Below are positions 1-8,148 of a stretch of DNA of 64,000 bases, one piece after another; position 1 is the first letter of the stretch; each line of letters opens with the position of its first letter. The notes beneath the pieces are model-generated. The model was not told where the DNA came from, ran no database searches, and saw only the letters and a list, made by a program, of their open reading frames with translations. Origin of the DNA: Pseudomonas cichorii (GTDB lineage Bacteria > Pseudomonadota > Gammaproteobacteria > Pseudomonadales > Pseudomonadaceae); contig NZ_RBRE01000083.1 in NCBI RefSeq assembly GCF_003700275.1, forward strand, positions 143,449-207,448. The letters run 5' to 3'. The translations under genes and the position numbers were made by a program.

Positions 1-699
1 CGGCGTGAACTCCTTGACCGTGAACGGGCCGGTGCCGATGCCCTTGCTGAAATCGGTGGTGCCTTCGGGCACGATCAACAGATGTGAAACCGCGAGAATC
101 GACGGCAGCTCGGCGTTTGGCGAACTCAGGGTGATCTGAACTTCCAGCGGCCCGCTGGCCTTGATCTCGGAGAACTGCGCCATCAGCGGCATGACCTTGG
201 AGCCGGTGGCCGGGTCCTTGTGGCGCGACAGGGAGAACACTACATCGGCGGCGCTCAGCGGCTTGCCATTGTGGAAGGTGACGTCCTTGCGCAAGGTGAT
301 GGTCCAGACCGTTGCGTTGTTGCTTTCGATCTTCTCGGCCAATTCCGGGTGCGGCACCAGATGGCTGTCGAAACGGGTCAGGCCGTTGTAGAACATGAAG
401 TGACGGACATAGTCGGTGGACAGTGCACCTTTGGCCGGATCAAGAGTATCGGCGGTGGAGCTGGACATGCCCGCAACCCGGATACGTCCGCCAGGCTTGC
501 CCTTGACCGGGGCTGCTGCGTCATCGGCAAACACTTTGCCCGCAGCACCAAACAGGCTGCTGGAGCCTGCTGCCACGACACCCGCGACGCCCAGCATGCG
601 CAACGCATCGCGGCGCGAAAGACCCCGGTTGAGCCCCTCGAAAACCCGCAGGCTGTCTTGACCTGAAATCAACGGGGAATCGGTTTTCTTGTCAGCCAT
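1..699 (-). CDS. ABC transporter substrate-binding protein, peptide type (partial, C-terminus outside window)
   Basis: Periplasmic binding component of a dipeptide/nickel-type (SBP_bac_5) ABC importer. Only the first 233 residues are present, running off the left edge. Seen: a long N-region with a twin-arginine motif (SRRDALRMLG, RR at residues 29-30), then a hydrophobic Ala/Gly/Val stretch and an FADDA-like cleavage region near residue 60, so export is probably by Tat. The mature start has DTLDPAKG, LTRFDS and DVTFHNGKPLSAADVVFSL, which are typical of family SBP_bac_5. It lies 93 bp downstream of, and in the same direction as, an FAD oxidase gene, and so probably supplies the substrate of that cluster. 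Ligand unknown. Confidence 0.85.
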   Translation of the reverse strand, partial: MADKKTDSPLISGQDSLRVFEGLNRGLSRRDALRMLGVAGVVAAGSSSLFGAAGKVFADDAAAPVKGKPGGRIRVAGMSSSTADTLDPAKGALSTDYVRHFMFYNGLTRFDSHLVPHPELAEKIESNNATVWTITLRKDVTFHNGKPLSAADVVFSLSRHKDPATGSKVMPLMAQFSEIKASGPLEVQITLSSPNAELPSILAVSHLLIVPEGTTDFSKGIGTGPFTVKEFTP

Positions 700-792
700 A
701 TCAGTTCTACCTGTCGAAAAAGGGAATGTCCGAGTTGCTCACGGTTGGCCGGAGCGTCCTTTAAGCACACACGACGACGGTGAAACAAAAAC

Positions 793-2067
793 TCAGTAGC
801 GACTGTCCTGATAGCGGTAATACGCGCCCACCAGCGGCAGGAACCATGGTTTGCCGAAATGTCCGGGAATCGCCGGCCAGCTCAGGTCGCGCCAGGGGTT
901 GGCCTGTGCCTTGCCTTCCATGACCTGGGCCATGACCTGGCCCATGTGCACCGACATCTGCACGCCATGGCCGCTGTAGCCCATCGAATAGAAAACCCCG
1001 CCGTGCTCACCTGCACGCGGCAGCCGGTCGGAGGTCATGTCCACCAGCCCGCCCCAGCAGTAATCGATCTTCACATGGGCCAGTTGCGGGAACATCTGCA
1101 CCATGGCCGCTTGCAGCACCTTGCCGCTCTTGGCGTCGGAACTGCTGTTGGACATCGCAAAACGCGCACGGCCACCGAACAGCAGGCGGTTATCCGGCGT
1201 GAGACGGAAATAGTTGCCGATCAGCCGGCTGGTGACATAAGCGCGCTGGTTGGGAAACAGCCGGTCGATGAGTTCCTGAGGCAGCACCTCGGTGGCAATC
1301 ACGAAACTGCCGACCGGAACGATCCTGCGCCGATACCAGCCCAGCCCGCCATGCTGGCAGGCACCAGTGGCCAGCAGCACTTGCCCGGCCCTGATCGAGC
1401 CTCTGGACGTATTGACCACAAAGCCGCTCTTGTCGGCTTTCCAGTCCTTGACCACGGTGTCCTGATAAACCCGCGCTCCGTGTTTTACGGCAGCATCGGC
1501 CAGGCCCAGGCCAAAACGTCCGACATGGATCTGTATGCCGTTGCGCTGCAACAGGCCGCCATGGAATTCCGCCGAGTCGATCTCGGAACGCACCTCCTGC
1601 GCAGAAAGCAGCTCGACATCGGCATCGACCTCACGACGAATCAGCTCGCAGGTCCGCGCCAGCCCTTCGTAATGCCCGGGCTTGGCGGCCAGCTTGAGTT
1701 TGCCGTTGCGCTTGATGTCACAGGCGATGTTCTCCTGCTCGATCACATCGACGACACTCTGCACGGCGCTTTCATAAGCCTTGTAGTACTCGCGGGCCTG
1801 ATCGGCGCCAAGGCTGGCGCTCAGGGCCGCGTAATCCTGGGCAACGCCGGTATTGCACTGCCCGCCGTTGCGCCCGGACGCTTCACCGATCACCCGCCCG
1901 GCTTCCACAACCACCACACTGGCGCCTTTCAAGGCCAAGGCACGAGCTGCCGCAAGTCCGGTGAAACCACCGCCGACAATCACCACATCTGCCTGCCCTT
2001 CCACCGCGCCCTGCTGGGCGCCGGTAAAGGCCGGAGCAGTATCGAGCCAGTAAGACTCACTGTGCAT
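793..2067 (-). CDS. FAD-dependent oxidoreductase of the DAO/PuuB family
   Basis: A 424-residue flavoprotein that should oxidise a primary or secondary amine or amino acid to an imine/aldehyde with release of H2O2. Seen: Rossmann FAD site VVIVGGGFTGLAAARAL near residues 29-45, the acidic end of strand 2 (VVVVEAG), and the GEASGRNGGQ motif shared with gamma-glutamylputrescine oxidase (PuuB) and related DAO proteins; near the C-terminus SDRLPRAGE and GYSGHGVQMS form the second FAD-contact region. The gene sits 47 bp downstream of a HAD gene, with an aldehyde dehydrogenase further upstream, which fits amine-to-acid oxidation. The exact substrate cannot be read from sequence. Confidence 0.85.
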   Translation of the reverse strand: MHSESYWLDTAPAFTGAQQGAVEGQADVVIVGGGFTGLAAARALALKGASVVVVEAGRVIGEASGRNGGQCNTGVAQDYAALSASLGADQAREYYKAYESAVQSVVDVIEQENIACDIKRNGKLKLAAKPGHYEGLARTCELIRREVDADVELLSAQEVRSEIDSAEFHGGLLQRNGIQIHVGRFGLGLADAAVKHGARVYQDTVVKDWKADKSGFVVNTSRGSIRAGQVLLATGACQHGGLGWYRRRIVPVGSFVIATEVLPQELIDRLFPNQRAYVTSRLIGNYFRLTPDNRLLFGGRARFAMSNSSSDAKSGKVLQAAMVQMFPQLAHVKIDYCWGGLVDMTSDRLPRAGEHGGVFYSMGYSGHGVQMSVHMGQVMAQVMEGKAQANPWRDLSWPAIPGHFGKPWFLPLVGAYYRYQDSRY

Positions 2068-2114
2068 CTCGTTCTCCTTGTCGCTTGATGGAAAGCACCT
2101 TGAACGTGCTGCGC

Positions 2115-2783
2115 TTACAGACCGACCAGCCCGGCCAGACCACCGATGTCCGGAATCTGGTGATACTCGTAGAAACTGTTGGCTGGCTGTTCGTGACCAC
2201 GGGCCACGAATGCCTTGTTCCTGATCTTCATGTCGTGGGCCGAGAACAGGTCGTAACGGAAGCTGGAGGACACATGCAAGATGTCTTCCGGGCCACAGCC
2301 GAGGTTATCGAGCATGTACTCGAACGCCGCAAGACGTGGCTTGTAGACCTGCGCCTGTTCAGCCGTGAAGACCTTGTGGAAAGGTGCGCCGAGCTTGTCG
2401 ACGTTGGACATGATCTGGCTGTCGCTGGCGTTGGAGAAAATCACCAGTGGAATCTTGTCGGCAATCTTCGCCAGACCGGCCGGCACATCGGCATGCGGCC
2501 CCCAGGTTGGAACGGCGTCGTAATAGAGCTGGCCTTCGCCACGGTATTCAACGTTCCAGCGCTTGCAGGTGCGTGCCAGGGCGACCTTGAGGATTTCGTC
2601 ATACGGCATCCACTCACCCATGACCTGATCCAGACGATAGGCCGAAAAATCCTTCACGAACTGGTCCATCTGCCCGGCAGGAACACGATCGGCGAACAGC
2701 TCGCGGGTCATGGTGCCCATGTGGAAATTGGTCAACGTGCCGTAGCAGTCGAACGTAATGAATTTTGGTCGAAGAAAGCTCAT
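2115..2783 (-). CDS. Haloacid dehalogenase type II / HAD hydrolase
   Basis: A 222-residue HAD-superfamily hydrolase, usual length for type II (S)-2-haloacid dehalogenases. Seen: motif I FDCYGTL near residues 9-15 with the nucleophilic Asp, motif II SNASD near residues 117-121, the motif III Lys in VYKPRLAAFEY, and a motif IV region around FRYDLFSAHDMKIRNKAF. The family acts on 2-haloacids or small phosphate esters. Placement between an FAD oxidase and an aldehyde dehydrogenase suggests a catabolic accessory role rather than true dehalogenation, but this is inference. The start codon lies 12 bp after a weak GGACCG stretch. Confidence 0.8.
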   Translation of the reverse strand: MSFLRPKFITFDCYGTLTNFHMGTMTRELFADRVPAGQMDQFVKDFSAYRLDQVMGEWMPYDEILKVALARTCKRWNVEYRGEGQLYYDAVPTWGPHADVPAGLAKIADKIPLVIFSNASDSQIMSNVDKLGAPFHKVFTAEQAQVYKPRLAAFEYMLDNLGCGPEDILHVSSSFRYDLFSAHDMKIRNKAFVARGHEQPANSFYEYHQIPDIGGLAGLVGL

Positions 2784-3073
2784 TTTGTGCGGTCCTGAAG
2801 TTCGTTGAGGTCATGGCATGACGCGCAATCAAGCAGCCCGAAAAGTTCGTTGATGCACGCTGAAGCACATCTTCATTACACCACCGTGAAATCAGCAGAT
2901 GGCGTTAAAAGCGCTGGCTGCTTGATAGAAAGCACCGTTTTGAGGTGCGTGCTCAGCAGACTTTGCGGGGCGCTCCAGGCTTGGGCAAACCCCGTTTTCA
3001 GGCGCTTTTATGACCCGTTTCAGGGCAAATCGCTCAAACACGCGGGTTTGCGCCGCAGAAACTGCGTTGGCCT

Positions 3074-3127
3074 TTCGCGAATGAATTCGCTCCACAGATT
3101 CGTGTGGGAGCCAATTCATTCGCGAAA
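3074..3127. repeat. REP palindrome, TTCGCGAATGAATTCG type
   Basis: Two inverted arms (TTCGCGAATGAATTCGCTCC and a right arm ending AATTCATTCGCGAA) separated by about 15 bp. The same unit recurs at several other intergenic sites in this window (near 17.3, 27.2, 52.4 and 59.0 kb), as expected for extragenic palindromes in Pseudomonas. Confidence 0.85.
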
Positions 3128-3142
3128 ACCCCAAACAGAAAC

Positions 3143-3168
3143 GGGCGCTTCCTTCTCAGGAAGCGCCC
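3143..3168 (-). terminator. Hairpin downstream of the aldehyde dehydrogenase
   Basis: A perfect 10-bp stem GGGCGCTTCC / GGAAGCGCCC with a 6-nt loop, 22 bp after the aldehyde dehydrogenase stop. The T-run on that strand is short (GTTTCTGTTTGGGGTTTT), so termination is likely but perhaps leaky. Confidence 0.6.
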
Positions 3169-3189
3169 GCTCTGCAAACCCTGAAATGA

Positions 3190-4662
3190 TCAGTTGGCAA
3201 TATCGATCAACACACTCTTGAAGCGCAGATTGGCCTCGAATGCCTCGCGGCCCAGATCCTTGCCGATACCGGAACGCTTGTAGCCCCCGGTCGGCAGGAT
3301 GTAATCGTTGCTGCGGCCATAACGGTTCACCCACACCGTCCCGGCCTCCAGGCGACGAATCAAGCGCAGCGCCCGGTTCAGGTCAGCCGTGTGCAGCCCG
3401 GCTGCCAGACCATAGGTGTCATGCTCGGCCAGGCTCAAGGCCTGCTCTTCATCATCGAAGGCCTGAATGGTCAGCACCGGCCCGAAGATTTCTTCGCAGA
3501 CCGCCGGATTGCGGTTGTCCAGCCCCGTCAACAGAGTCGGCTGGTAATAGGCTCCGCCCATGCCCTCGAACAGCCCGCCACCGGCCAACACCTCGGCCCC
3601 GGCTTCGCGGGAGCGCTGCACGATGTTGTCGATGCGCGAGGCCTGCAAGCGGGAGATGATCGGTGACAGGCTGCTCTCCGGCGACCAGGTCGCACCAGGG
3701 CGCAAGCTCTTGAAGTACGCCTGCAGGTGCTCGACGAAAGGCGCCATGATCGAACGTTCGATGATCAACCGCGAGCCCGACACACAGACCTGCCCGGCAT
3801 TCCCGGTAATCGCCAGCGCCACGGTGCGTGCAGTCCTGGCGATATCCGGAATATCGGCGAACACCAGTTGCGGGCTTTTGCCGCCCAGTTCCAGGGTCAC
3901 CGGCTTGGGGCCGACCAGAGCGCAGGTGGACATGATGCTCGACCCGGTCGCTGTCGATCCGGTAAAGGTCACTTTCGACACCTGCGGATGCCGGCACAAG
4001 GCATCGCCGGTGGTACGTCCGTCGCCCTGCACCACATTGAAGATGCCCGCCGGAATCCCCGCCTGCACGGCCAGCTCGGCATAGCGCAAGGCTGAAAACG
4101 GGGTTAGTTCCGAAGGCTTGAGCACCACCGCATTACCGGCCGCCAGGGCCGGTGCGACTTTCCATGAAGCCATGCTCAGCGGAAAATTCCACGGTGCGAT
4201 GGCGGCGATCACACCATAAGGCTCGGCGATCTGCATGCCCAGCCGGTCAGTCTGGGTCGCCGCGACTTCCCCGCCATGCTTGTCCGCCAGCTCAGCGAAG
4301 AAACGAATGCCTTCGGCCACATAAGGAATATCCCAGGCCAGCACGTCCTTGTGCGGGCGCGTGGAGCCCACCGCTTCCAGCGGCCCCAGAATCGCGCCGT
4401 CGGCCTCGATCAGATCGGCCCAGCGGCGCATGGCCCGGGCACGCTCGCGAGGCGGACGGCTGGCCCAGTCGCTGCGCTTGAATGCCTGCCAGGCGGTGCT
4501 GACAGCTTCATCGACCATCGCGGCATCGGCAATCGGTAGCTCGGCATAGACCTGGCCATCGGAGGGACGGGAAACCTCCATCCCCGACTGGGCATCGCGG
4601 TATTGGCCGGCAATGAAATGAGCGCTGCGCACAGCAATGACACGAGGATCGAAGCTATCCAT
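3190..4662 (-). CDS. NAD(P)-dependent aldehyde dehydrogenase
   Basis: A 490-residue ALDH-superfamily enzyme oxidising an aldehyde to its acid. Seen: N-terminal VIAVRSAHFIAGQYRD, cofactor-site IAPWNFPLSMASWKVAPALAAGN near residue 155, the active-site Glu in VTLELGGKSPQ near residue 258, the nucleophilic Cys in NAGQVCVSGSR near residue 292, and the conserved EEIFGPVL near residue 388. Length and motifs are normal. It is separated from the HAD gene by a terminator-like hairpin, so it may be its own transcript, but it shares orientation and probable pathway with the FAD oxidase. Substrate not determinable; aliphatic, betaine-type or aminoaldehydes are all plausible. Confidence 0.9.
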   Translation of the reverse strand: MDSFDPRVIAVRSAHFIAGQYRDAQSGMEVSRPSDGQVYAELPIADAAMVDEAVSTAWQAFKRSDWASRPPRERARAMRRWADLIEADGAILGPLEAVGSTRPHKDVLAWDIPYVAEGIRFFAELADKHGGEVAATQTDRLGMQIAEPYGVIAAIAPWNFPLSMASWKVAPALAAGNAVVLKPSELTPFSALRYAELAVQAGIPAGIFNVVQGDGRTTGDALCRHPQVSKVTFTGSTATGSSIMSTCALVGPKPVTLELGGKSPQLVFADIPDIARTARTVALAITGNAGQVCVSGSRLIIERSIMAPFVEHLQAYFKSLRPGATWSPESSLSPIISRLQASRIDNIVQRSREAGAEVLAGGGLFEGMGGAYYQPTLLTGLDNRNPAVCEEIFGPVLTIQAFDDEEQALSLAEHDTYGLAAGLHTADLNRALRLIRRLEAGTVWVNRYGRSNDYILPTGGYKRSGIGKDLGREAFEANLRFKSVLIDIAN

Positions 4663-4891
4663 GAAGGACTCCAGCCAATGAAAAGCGAGGTGTCCATGCT
4701 AGAAAAAAACCGCAAGCATTTGCTGCCGACCTTTTACCCCGTTTAAGAAGTAACTGCGGTCTGAAGCGCCTGCGATTATTGAATCTGCCGAATGCTCGCG
4801 CACCTCTTGTCACCCTTCTTCACAGGTGGGATACAGCAAGCCTGCCGCAGACTTTTATCGCTTGTGCATCCCCTTTTGACGGAGATACCTC

Positions 4892-5749
4892 ATGCTCGCC
4901 CAACAACGCATCGACTATGAATATCGCCCCATGACCGCAGACGATGTCGGCCATGCGCATAACCTGTCGCTGGACCTGAAATGGCCCCATCGCCTGGAAG
5001 ACTGGGCCATGCTGCAACGTGTCGCCCAAGGCTTTGTCGCGATTCACAATGGCAGGCTGATCGGCAGCGCATTTGCCTGTCATCAAGGCGACTATTCCAC
5101 TATCGGGCTGGTGATCGTCAGCGATGACTATCAGGGCAAGGGTGTGGGCCGCAAACTGATGGAAATGGCGGTGGGCAGCGTCGCGCCACGCACTGCCATC
5201 CTCAATGCCACACTGGCCGGAGCGCCGCTGTACGCCAAGATGGGCTTTGTCAGCTTTGGCGAGATCGAGCAACGCCAGGGCCAGGCGCAACTGCCGCCGC
5301 CAACGGCATTGAAAACCGGCGAACACTGCCGCTCGTTGACCGATGCCGACAAGCCACACCTGCTGAAACTGGCCAATGCCGGTAGCGGCCTGGATCGTAC
5401 CGTCACGCTGGGCGACGTCCTGAACAACGTTGAACATGCGGTGGGTATCGAGCGTGACGGCCAGCTTCAAGCCTTCGCCGTCATGCGGCCCTTTGGCCGT
5501 GGCTTGTGTATTGGTCCGGTTATCGCCCAGGACGTCGAACAGGCCAGACACATGATCGAGCAACTGCTGGCCAAGGTGCCTTATGCCTTTGTGCGTATCG
5601 ACATTCCGGTGGACAGCGGCCTGCCGCAATGGCTGGAAGAAGCCGGGCTCAAGCGCGTGGACAACGTCACCTGCATGAGCATGGGTGCCGTGCCCCAGCC
5701 ATCACAAGGCGTTCGTCAGTTTGCCCTCATCACTCAGGCCATCGGCTAG
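4892..5749 (+). CDS. GNAT-family N-acetyltransferase with a second C-terminal domain
   Basis: A 285-residue protein. The first half is a GNAT domain with the acetyl-CoA pyrophosphate-binding motif A, IVSDDYQGKGVGRKLME near residues 74-90, followed by GAPLYAKMGFVSFGE (motif B). Residues 140-285 form a second, GNAT-like but motif-poor domain, so this is the double-domain form common in Pseudomonas. An ACGGAG ribosome-binding site precedes the ATG. It is divergent from the aldehyde dehydrogenase and is followed 20 bp later by a cupin gene, so the two are probably an operon. Acceptor substrate unknown. Confidence 0.85.
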   Translation: MLAQQRIDYEYRPMTADDVGHAHNLSLDLKWPHRLEDWAMLQRVAQGFVAIHNGRLIGSAFACHQGDYSTIGLVIVSDDYQGKGVGRKLMEMAVGSVAPRTAILNATLAGAPLYAKMGFVSFGEIEQRQGQAQLPPPTALKTGEHCRSLTDADKPHLLKLANAGSGLDRTVTLGDVLNNVEHAVGIERDGQLQAFAVMRPFGRGLCIGPVIAQDVEQARHMIEQLLAKVPYAFVRIDIPVDSGLPQWLEEAGLKRVDNVTCMSMGAVPQPSQGVRQFALITQAIG

Positions 5750-5769
5750 CTTTGCGGAGATTGCACCTC

Positions 5770-6483
5770 ATGTCACACGCCACTGCCTTGTTGCTGGCCC
5801 ATGCCGATAACAGCCCTGTAGACACCGAATTCACCAGCGGCCCATTGAGCCCGAACGACCCGTTTGGCCAAGGCCGCCGCACTGCCTTCATCGATGAGCA
5901 GGGCATTGCTGCCGGGGTCGTGCTCCTCAGCGAATCGTTGAGCGTGCAGGCTTATCCCTACACCGAAATGCTGGTGGTCCATCGCGGGACAATTACCCTG
6001 CGCTCGGGCGACGACAGCATCCTTCTCAGCGTTGGCGAAAGCGCGGTGATTGGCCGCGGCACGGCGCTGCACATCGAAGCCCAACCGAACAGCCTGTGGG
6101 CGTTCTGCGCCGCCACCCAGGCCGCAGGCCCGGACAAACCCGGCCTGACCCTGATTGACCGGTGCGCCCAGCTCACGCCGTCAGCGCCACCGGAAGCCGG
6201 GATCCTGATCGGCCCGATGCCGCAATGCCGCAGCAACAACCTGTTTGAAGACACCGCCAGCAGCTTGCGCATCGGCGTCTGGGATTCCACCCCTTACGAG
6301 CGTTTCGCCCGCCCGCACAAGATCCATGAGCTGATGCACCTGATCGAAGGCAGCGTGGAGTTACATCTGGAGAACGGCCCGACCTTGAACGTCAAACCCG
6401 GCGATAGCGTATTCGTGGCCCAGGGCGTTCCCTGCAAGTGGACCAGCAAGGTTTATGTACGCAAGTTTTATGCGGTGACCTGA
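5770..6483 (+). CDS. Bicupin protein
   Basis: A 237-residue protein with two cupin barrels. The ATG at 5770 was chosen over longer in-frame readings because it follows a TGCGGAG ribosome-binding site and starts just past the acetyltransferase stop. The second cupin has HKIHELMHLIEGSVELHL, then KPGDSVFVAQGVPCKW, with the conserved His/Glu metal ligands; the first (around VHRGTITLRSGDDSILLSVG) retains the PG-like fold but fewer ligands. It resembles cupin_3/(S)-ureidoglycine aminohydrolase-like proteins. Co-transcribed with the GNAT gene. Function unknown. Confidence 0.8.
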   Translation: MSHATALLLAHADNSPVDTEFTSGPLSPNDPFGQGRRTAFIDEQGIAAGVVLLSESLSVQAYPYTEMLVVHRGTITLRSGDDSILLSVGESAVIGRGTALHIEAQPNSLWAFCAATQAAGPDKPGLTLIDRCAQLTPSAPPEAGILIGPMPQCRSNNLFEDTASSLRIGVWDSTPYERFARPHKIHELMHLIEGSVELHLENGPTLNVKPGDSVFVAQGVPCKWTSKVYVRKFYAVT

Positions 6484-6836
6484 AACTAACAAGCCTGCGC
6501 TCTTTACCCTGATCAAGAGCGCAGCAGCAACCGGTGAAACAAAAAATTCTTATTACTTTATTTCTTCAGGAAACTATCTTATTGGCTACCGCTTTTGTAT
6601 TGGCCATGATACAAACGCCATCATGGAAAGAAAGGGATGTTGAATCCTATATCAACGTCAGCACAGGGAAATGTGCATGTTTCGTGGCCCGCCGTTTTAC
6701 CTCAGCACTTTTCCCGCCTCTAAATCCATACCTGTAGCAACATGAAAAAACCGGCGTAACTGCGGGCCACCGCTTTAGTTTTTCATACAACAACACAACA
6801 AGAAGTTGACACTTTTTCTCAAGGAGCTTTACCTGT
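6484..6836. other. AT-rich intergenic region, no convincing gene
   Basis: Starts with a hairpin GCGCTCTT / AAGAGCGC (about 6495-6520), probably ending the cupin transcript though it lacks a T-run. The rest is AT-richer than its surroundings. A GTG-started frame of 67 codons here has a hydrophobic start but no ribosome-binding site and was not called. The promoter of the next gene should lie in the last 100 bp. Confidence 0.5.
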
Positions 6837-7286
6837 ATGAAATTTTCCAGACTGCTGCTGTCTTCCGTTGCATTCACTGCCATGACTGTTGCGGCAACAG
6901 CGCATGCCGGCCCACCGGTTACTGTTACATTCAAGAACCTGGGCACTGCACCGGCCGAATACAAGGTGGTTACCACCAATGAATCCTCGACCAAGCTGAA
7001 TGCAAAATCGCCGATCGCTCCGGTTGTCGAGGCTGGCGCCAGCAACACGTATGTCGTGCAAAGCACCATCTCGCCTGACGCCGGTTATGCCAGCGTGCGT
7101 TACGCCATTGGCAACAAGGTCTGTGTATTTTCCACGACCTTCACCAACATCATTTCGACAGGCGGGGTCAAAGTACCTAAATGGACCCGCACAGCAACCC
7201 CTAGCGGTGGCGCCGTCTGCACCGCGACCTCGGGTGTGACCAACCTGTCCACCTACGCCTGGGCCGCTGAATTCACCATGAAGTAA
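6837..7286 (+). CDS. Small exported protein, unrecognised
   Basis: 149 residues with a clear Sec signal peptide (MKFSRLLLSSVAF...ATAHA, cleavage about residue 24) and a mature part of about 125 residues rich in Thr, Ser and Val. It has two Cys (in NKVCVFST and GGAVCTAT), spaced for one disulphide, and an alternating hydrophobic pattern that suggests a beta-sandwich. AAGGAG precedes the start by 10 bp. It is followed by a perfect hairpin and then two other unrecognised genes. I do not recognise the family; a small periplasmic or secreted beta-fold protein is as far as the sequence goes. Confidence 0.75.
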   Translation: MKFSRLLLSSVAFTAMTVAATAHAGPPVTVTFKNLGTAPAEYKVVTTNESSTKLNAKSPIAPVVEAGASNTYVVQSTISPDAGYASVRYAIGNKVCVFSTTFTNIISTGGVKVPKWTRTATPSGGAVCTATSGVTNLSTYAWAAEFTMK

Positions 7287-7293
7287 GGCTGTA

Positions 7294-7324
7294 AGCGTGT
7301 GCATCAGCACCTGATGCACACGCT
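7294..7324. terminator. Perfect 14-bp hairpin after the exported protein gene
   Basis: AGCGTGTGCATCAG and its exact reverse complement CTGATGCACACGCT enclose a 3-nt CAC loop, 7 bp after the stop codon. There is no T-run, so it may act as an mRNA 3'-end stabiliser or Rho-dependent end rather than a classical intrinsic terminator. Confidence 0.6.
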
Positions 7325-7413
7325 GCCGCGATATAAAGCTAAAGCCTGCAGTTCGCCTGCCGACACACTGGTGACAGAACCATGGATAGGGTCCGCGCTG
7401 CGAGGATGCACAT

Positions 7414-8139
7414 ATGATCGATACCAATTCCATCTCGGCTTTTCTTGCCAGCAACACGATCAAGACCGTCGCCAAAACGGCTTCCGTCGTGACGGAGAGT
7501 GTCGATCCGAAAACCCTGACTGCCGCCAGCCCGAACGCCGACAGTGCGACTCTTTCAACCCTGGCCAAACAGCTGAATGATAGCGCGGCTCGCGCCGAGT
7601 CTCGCGACTCGACGGTCAACACCAGGGATCTGGGTAAGCAGGGCCTCGGCATCATTTATAAAGTCGCGGGCACTGAATACCACGAGAACCGGAAGATCCA
7701 CGATGCCGAAGTTCCGGATACCAATGATCCCGAACTACTGGAAAGAGCCAGGCAGGCAACCCAATTCAAGAACGGAACCGGGGCAAACCCGTTTGCCGGT
7801 CTGTCTCAGGATCAGTTGAGACTCATCATCTACGATGAAAGCGGTGACTTCACTGTCAATGAACGAAGTGCTGCCTTTTCCGAAAACTATGCCCAGGAAG
7901 AAGTATGGAACAGGGCAATGGCGAAAAAGTATGTAGATGAATACAACGAAACCGGCAAAAGCACCAATACACTGATCGAGATGCTTGCGCATTACAACGA
8001 GCTTCCCCCGATTGAAAAGGCTCAATATCCCGCCAACTATGTAGCCAGCCTGACTTCTGGCGACAGTAATGCGCTGGACATATTCAACCAGCAGGCAAAC
8101 CGTAGTTCTGCTCAAGCCGAGAATAGTCTGAAGTCTTGA
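7414..8139 (+). CDS. Polar hypothetical protein
   Basis: 241 residues, no signal peptide, no membrane segment and no Cys. The first about 90 residues are rich in Ser, Thr, Ala and Asn (MIDTNSISAFLASNTIKTV...), amphipathic and low in acidic residues near the start; the rest is charged and helical (DQLRLIIYDESGDFTVNERSAAF, then AMAKKYVDEYNETG). The Ser/Thr-rich uncharged start is the composition seen in type III-secreted and flagellar/needle-associated proteins, but no such genes are nearby and this is only an impression. The start ATG follows GGATG weakly. It ends 9 bp before the next gene, so the two are surely co-transcribed. Confidence 0.7.
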   Translation: MIDTNSISAFLASNTIKTVAKTASVVTESVDPKTLTAASPNADSATLSTLAKQLNDSAARAESRDSTVNTRDLGKQGLGIIYKVAGTEYHENRKIHDAEVPDTNDPELLERARQATQFKNGTGANPFAGLSQDQLRLIIYDESGDFTVNERSAAFSENYAQEEVWNRAMAKKYVDEYNETGKSTNTLIEMLAHYNELPPIEKAQYPANYVASLTSGDSNALDIFNQQANRSSAQAENSLKS

Positions 8140-8148
8140 TGAGTTGTC

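Larger units (their letters stand above)
2784..3189. other. Intergenic region with promoter space, a REP palindrome and a terminator
   Basis: No gene seen. The part nearest the HAD start is presumably its promoter region, though no clean -35/-10 pair is evident. A 10-bp inverted repeat (ATCAAGCAGC / GCTGCTTGAT) lies at 2828-2837 and 2916-2925, a possible operator. A REP palindrome and the aldehyde dehydrogenase terminator fill the distal part. Confidence 0.6.

Noticed and set aside
793..2088. Long open frame on the plus strand opposite the FAD oxidase, and similar long antisense frames over gpmI, ctpA, pckA and the AroP-type permease
   Set aside because: High-GC codon structure creates long antisense frames; the sense strand has complete family motifs and the antisense proteins have none.
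6534..6737. GTG-started 67-codon frame with hydrophobic start
   Set aside because: No ribosome-binding site, rare start and no recognisable family, in an AT-rich intergenic region where open frames arise by chance.
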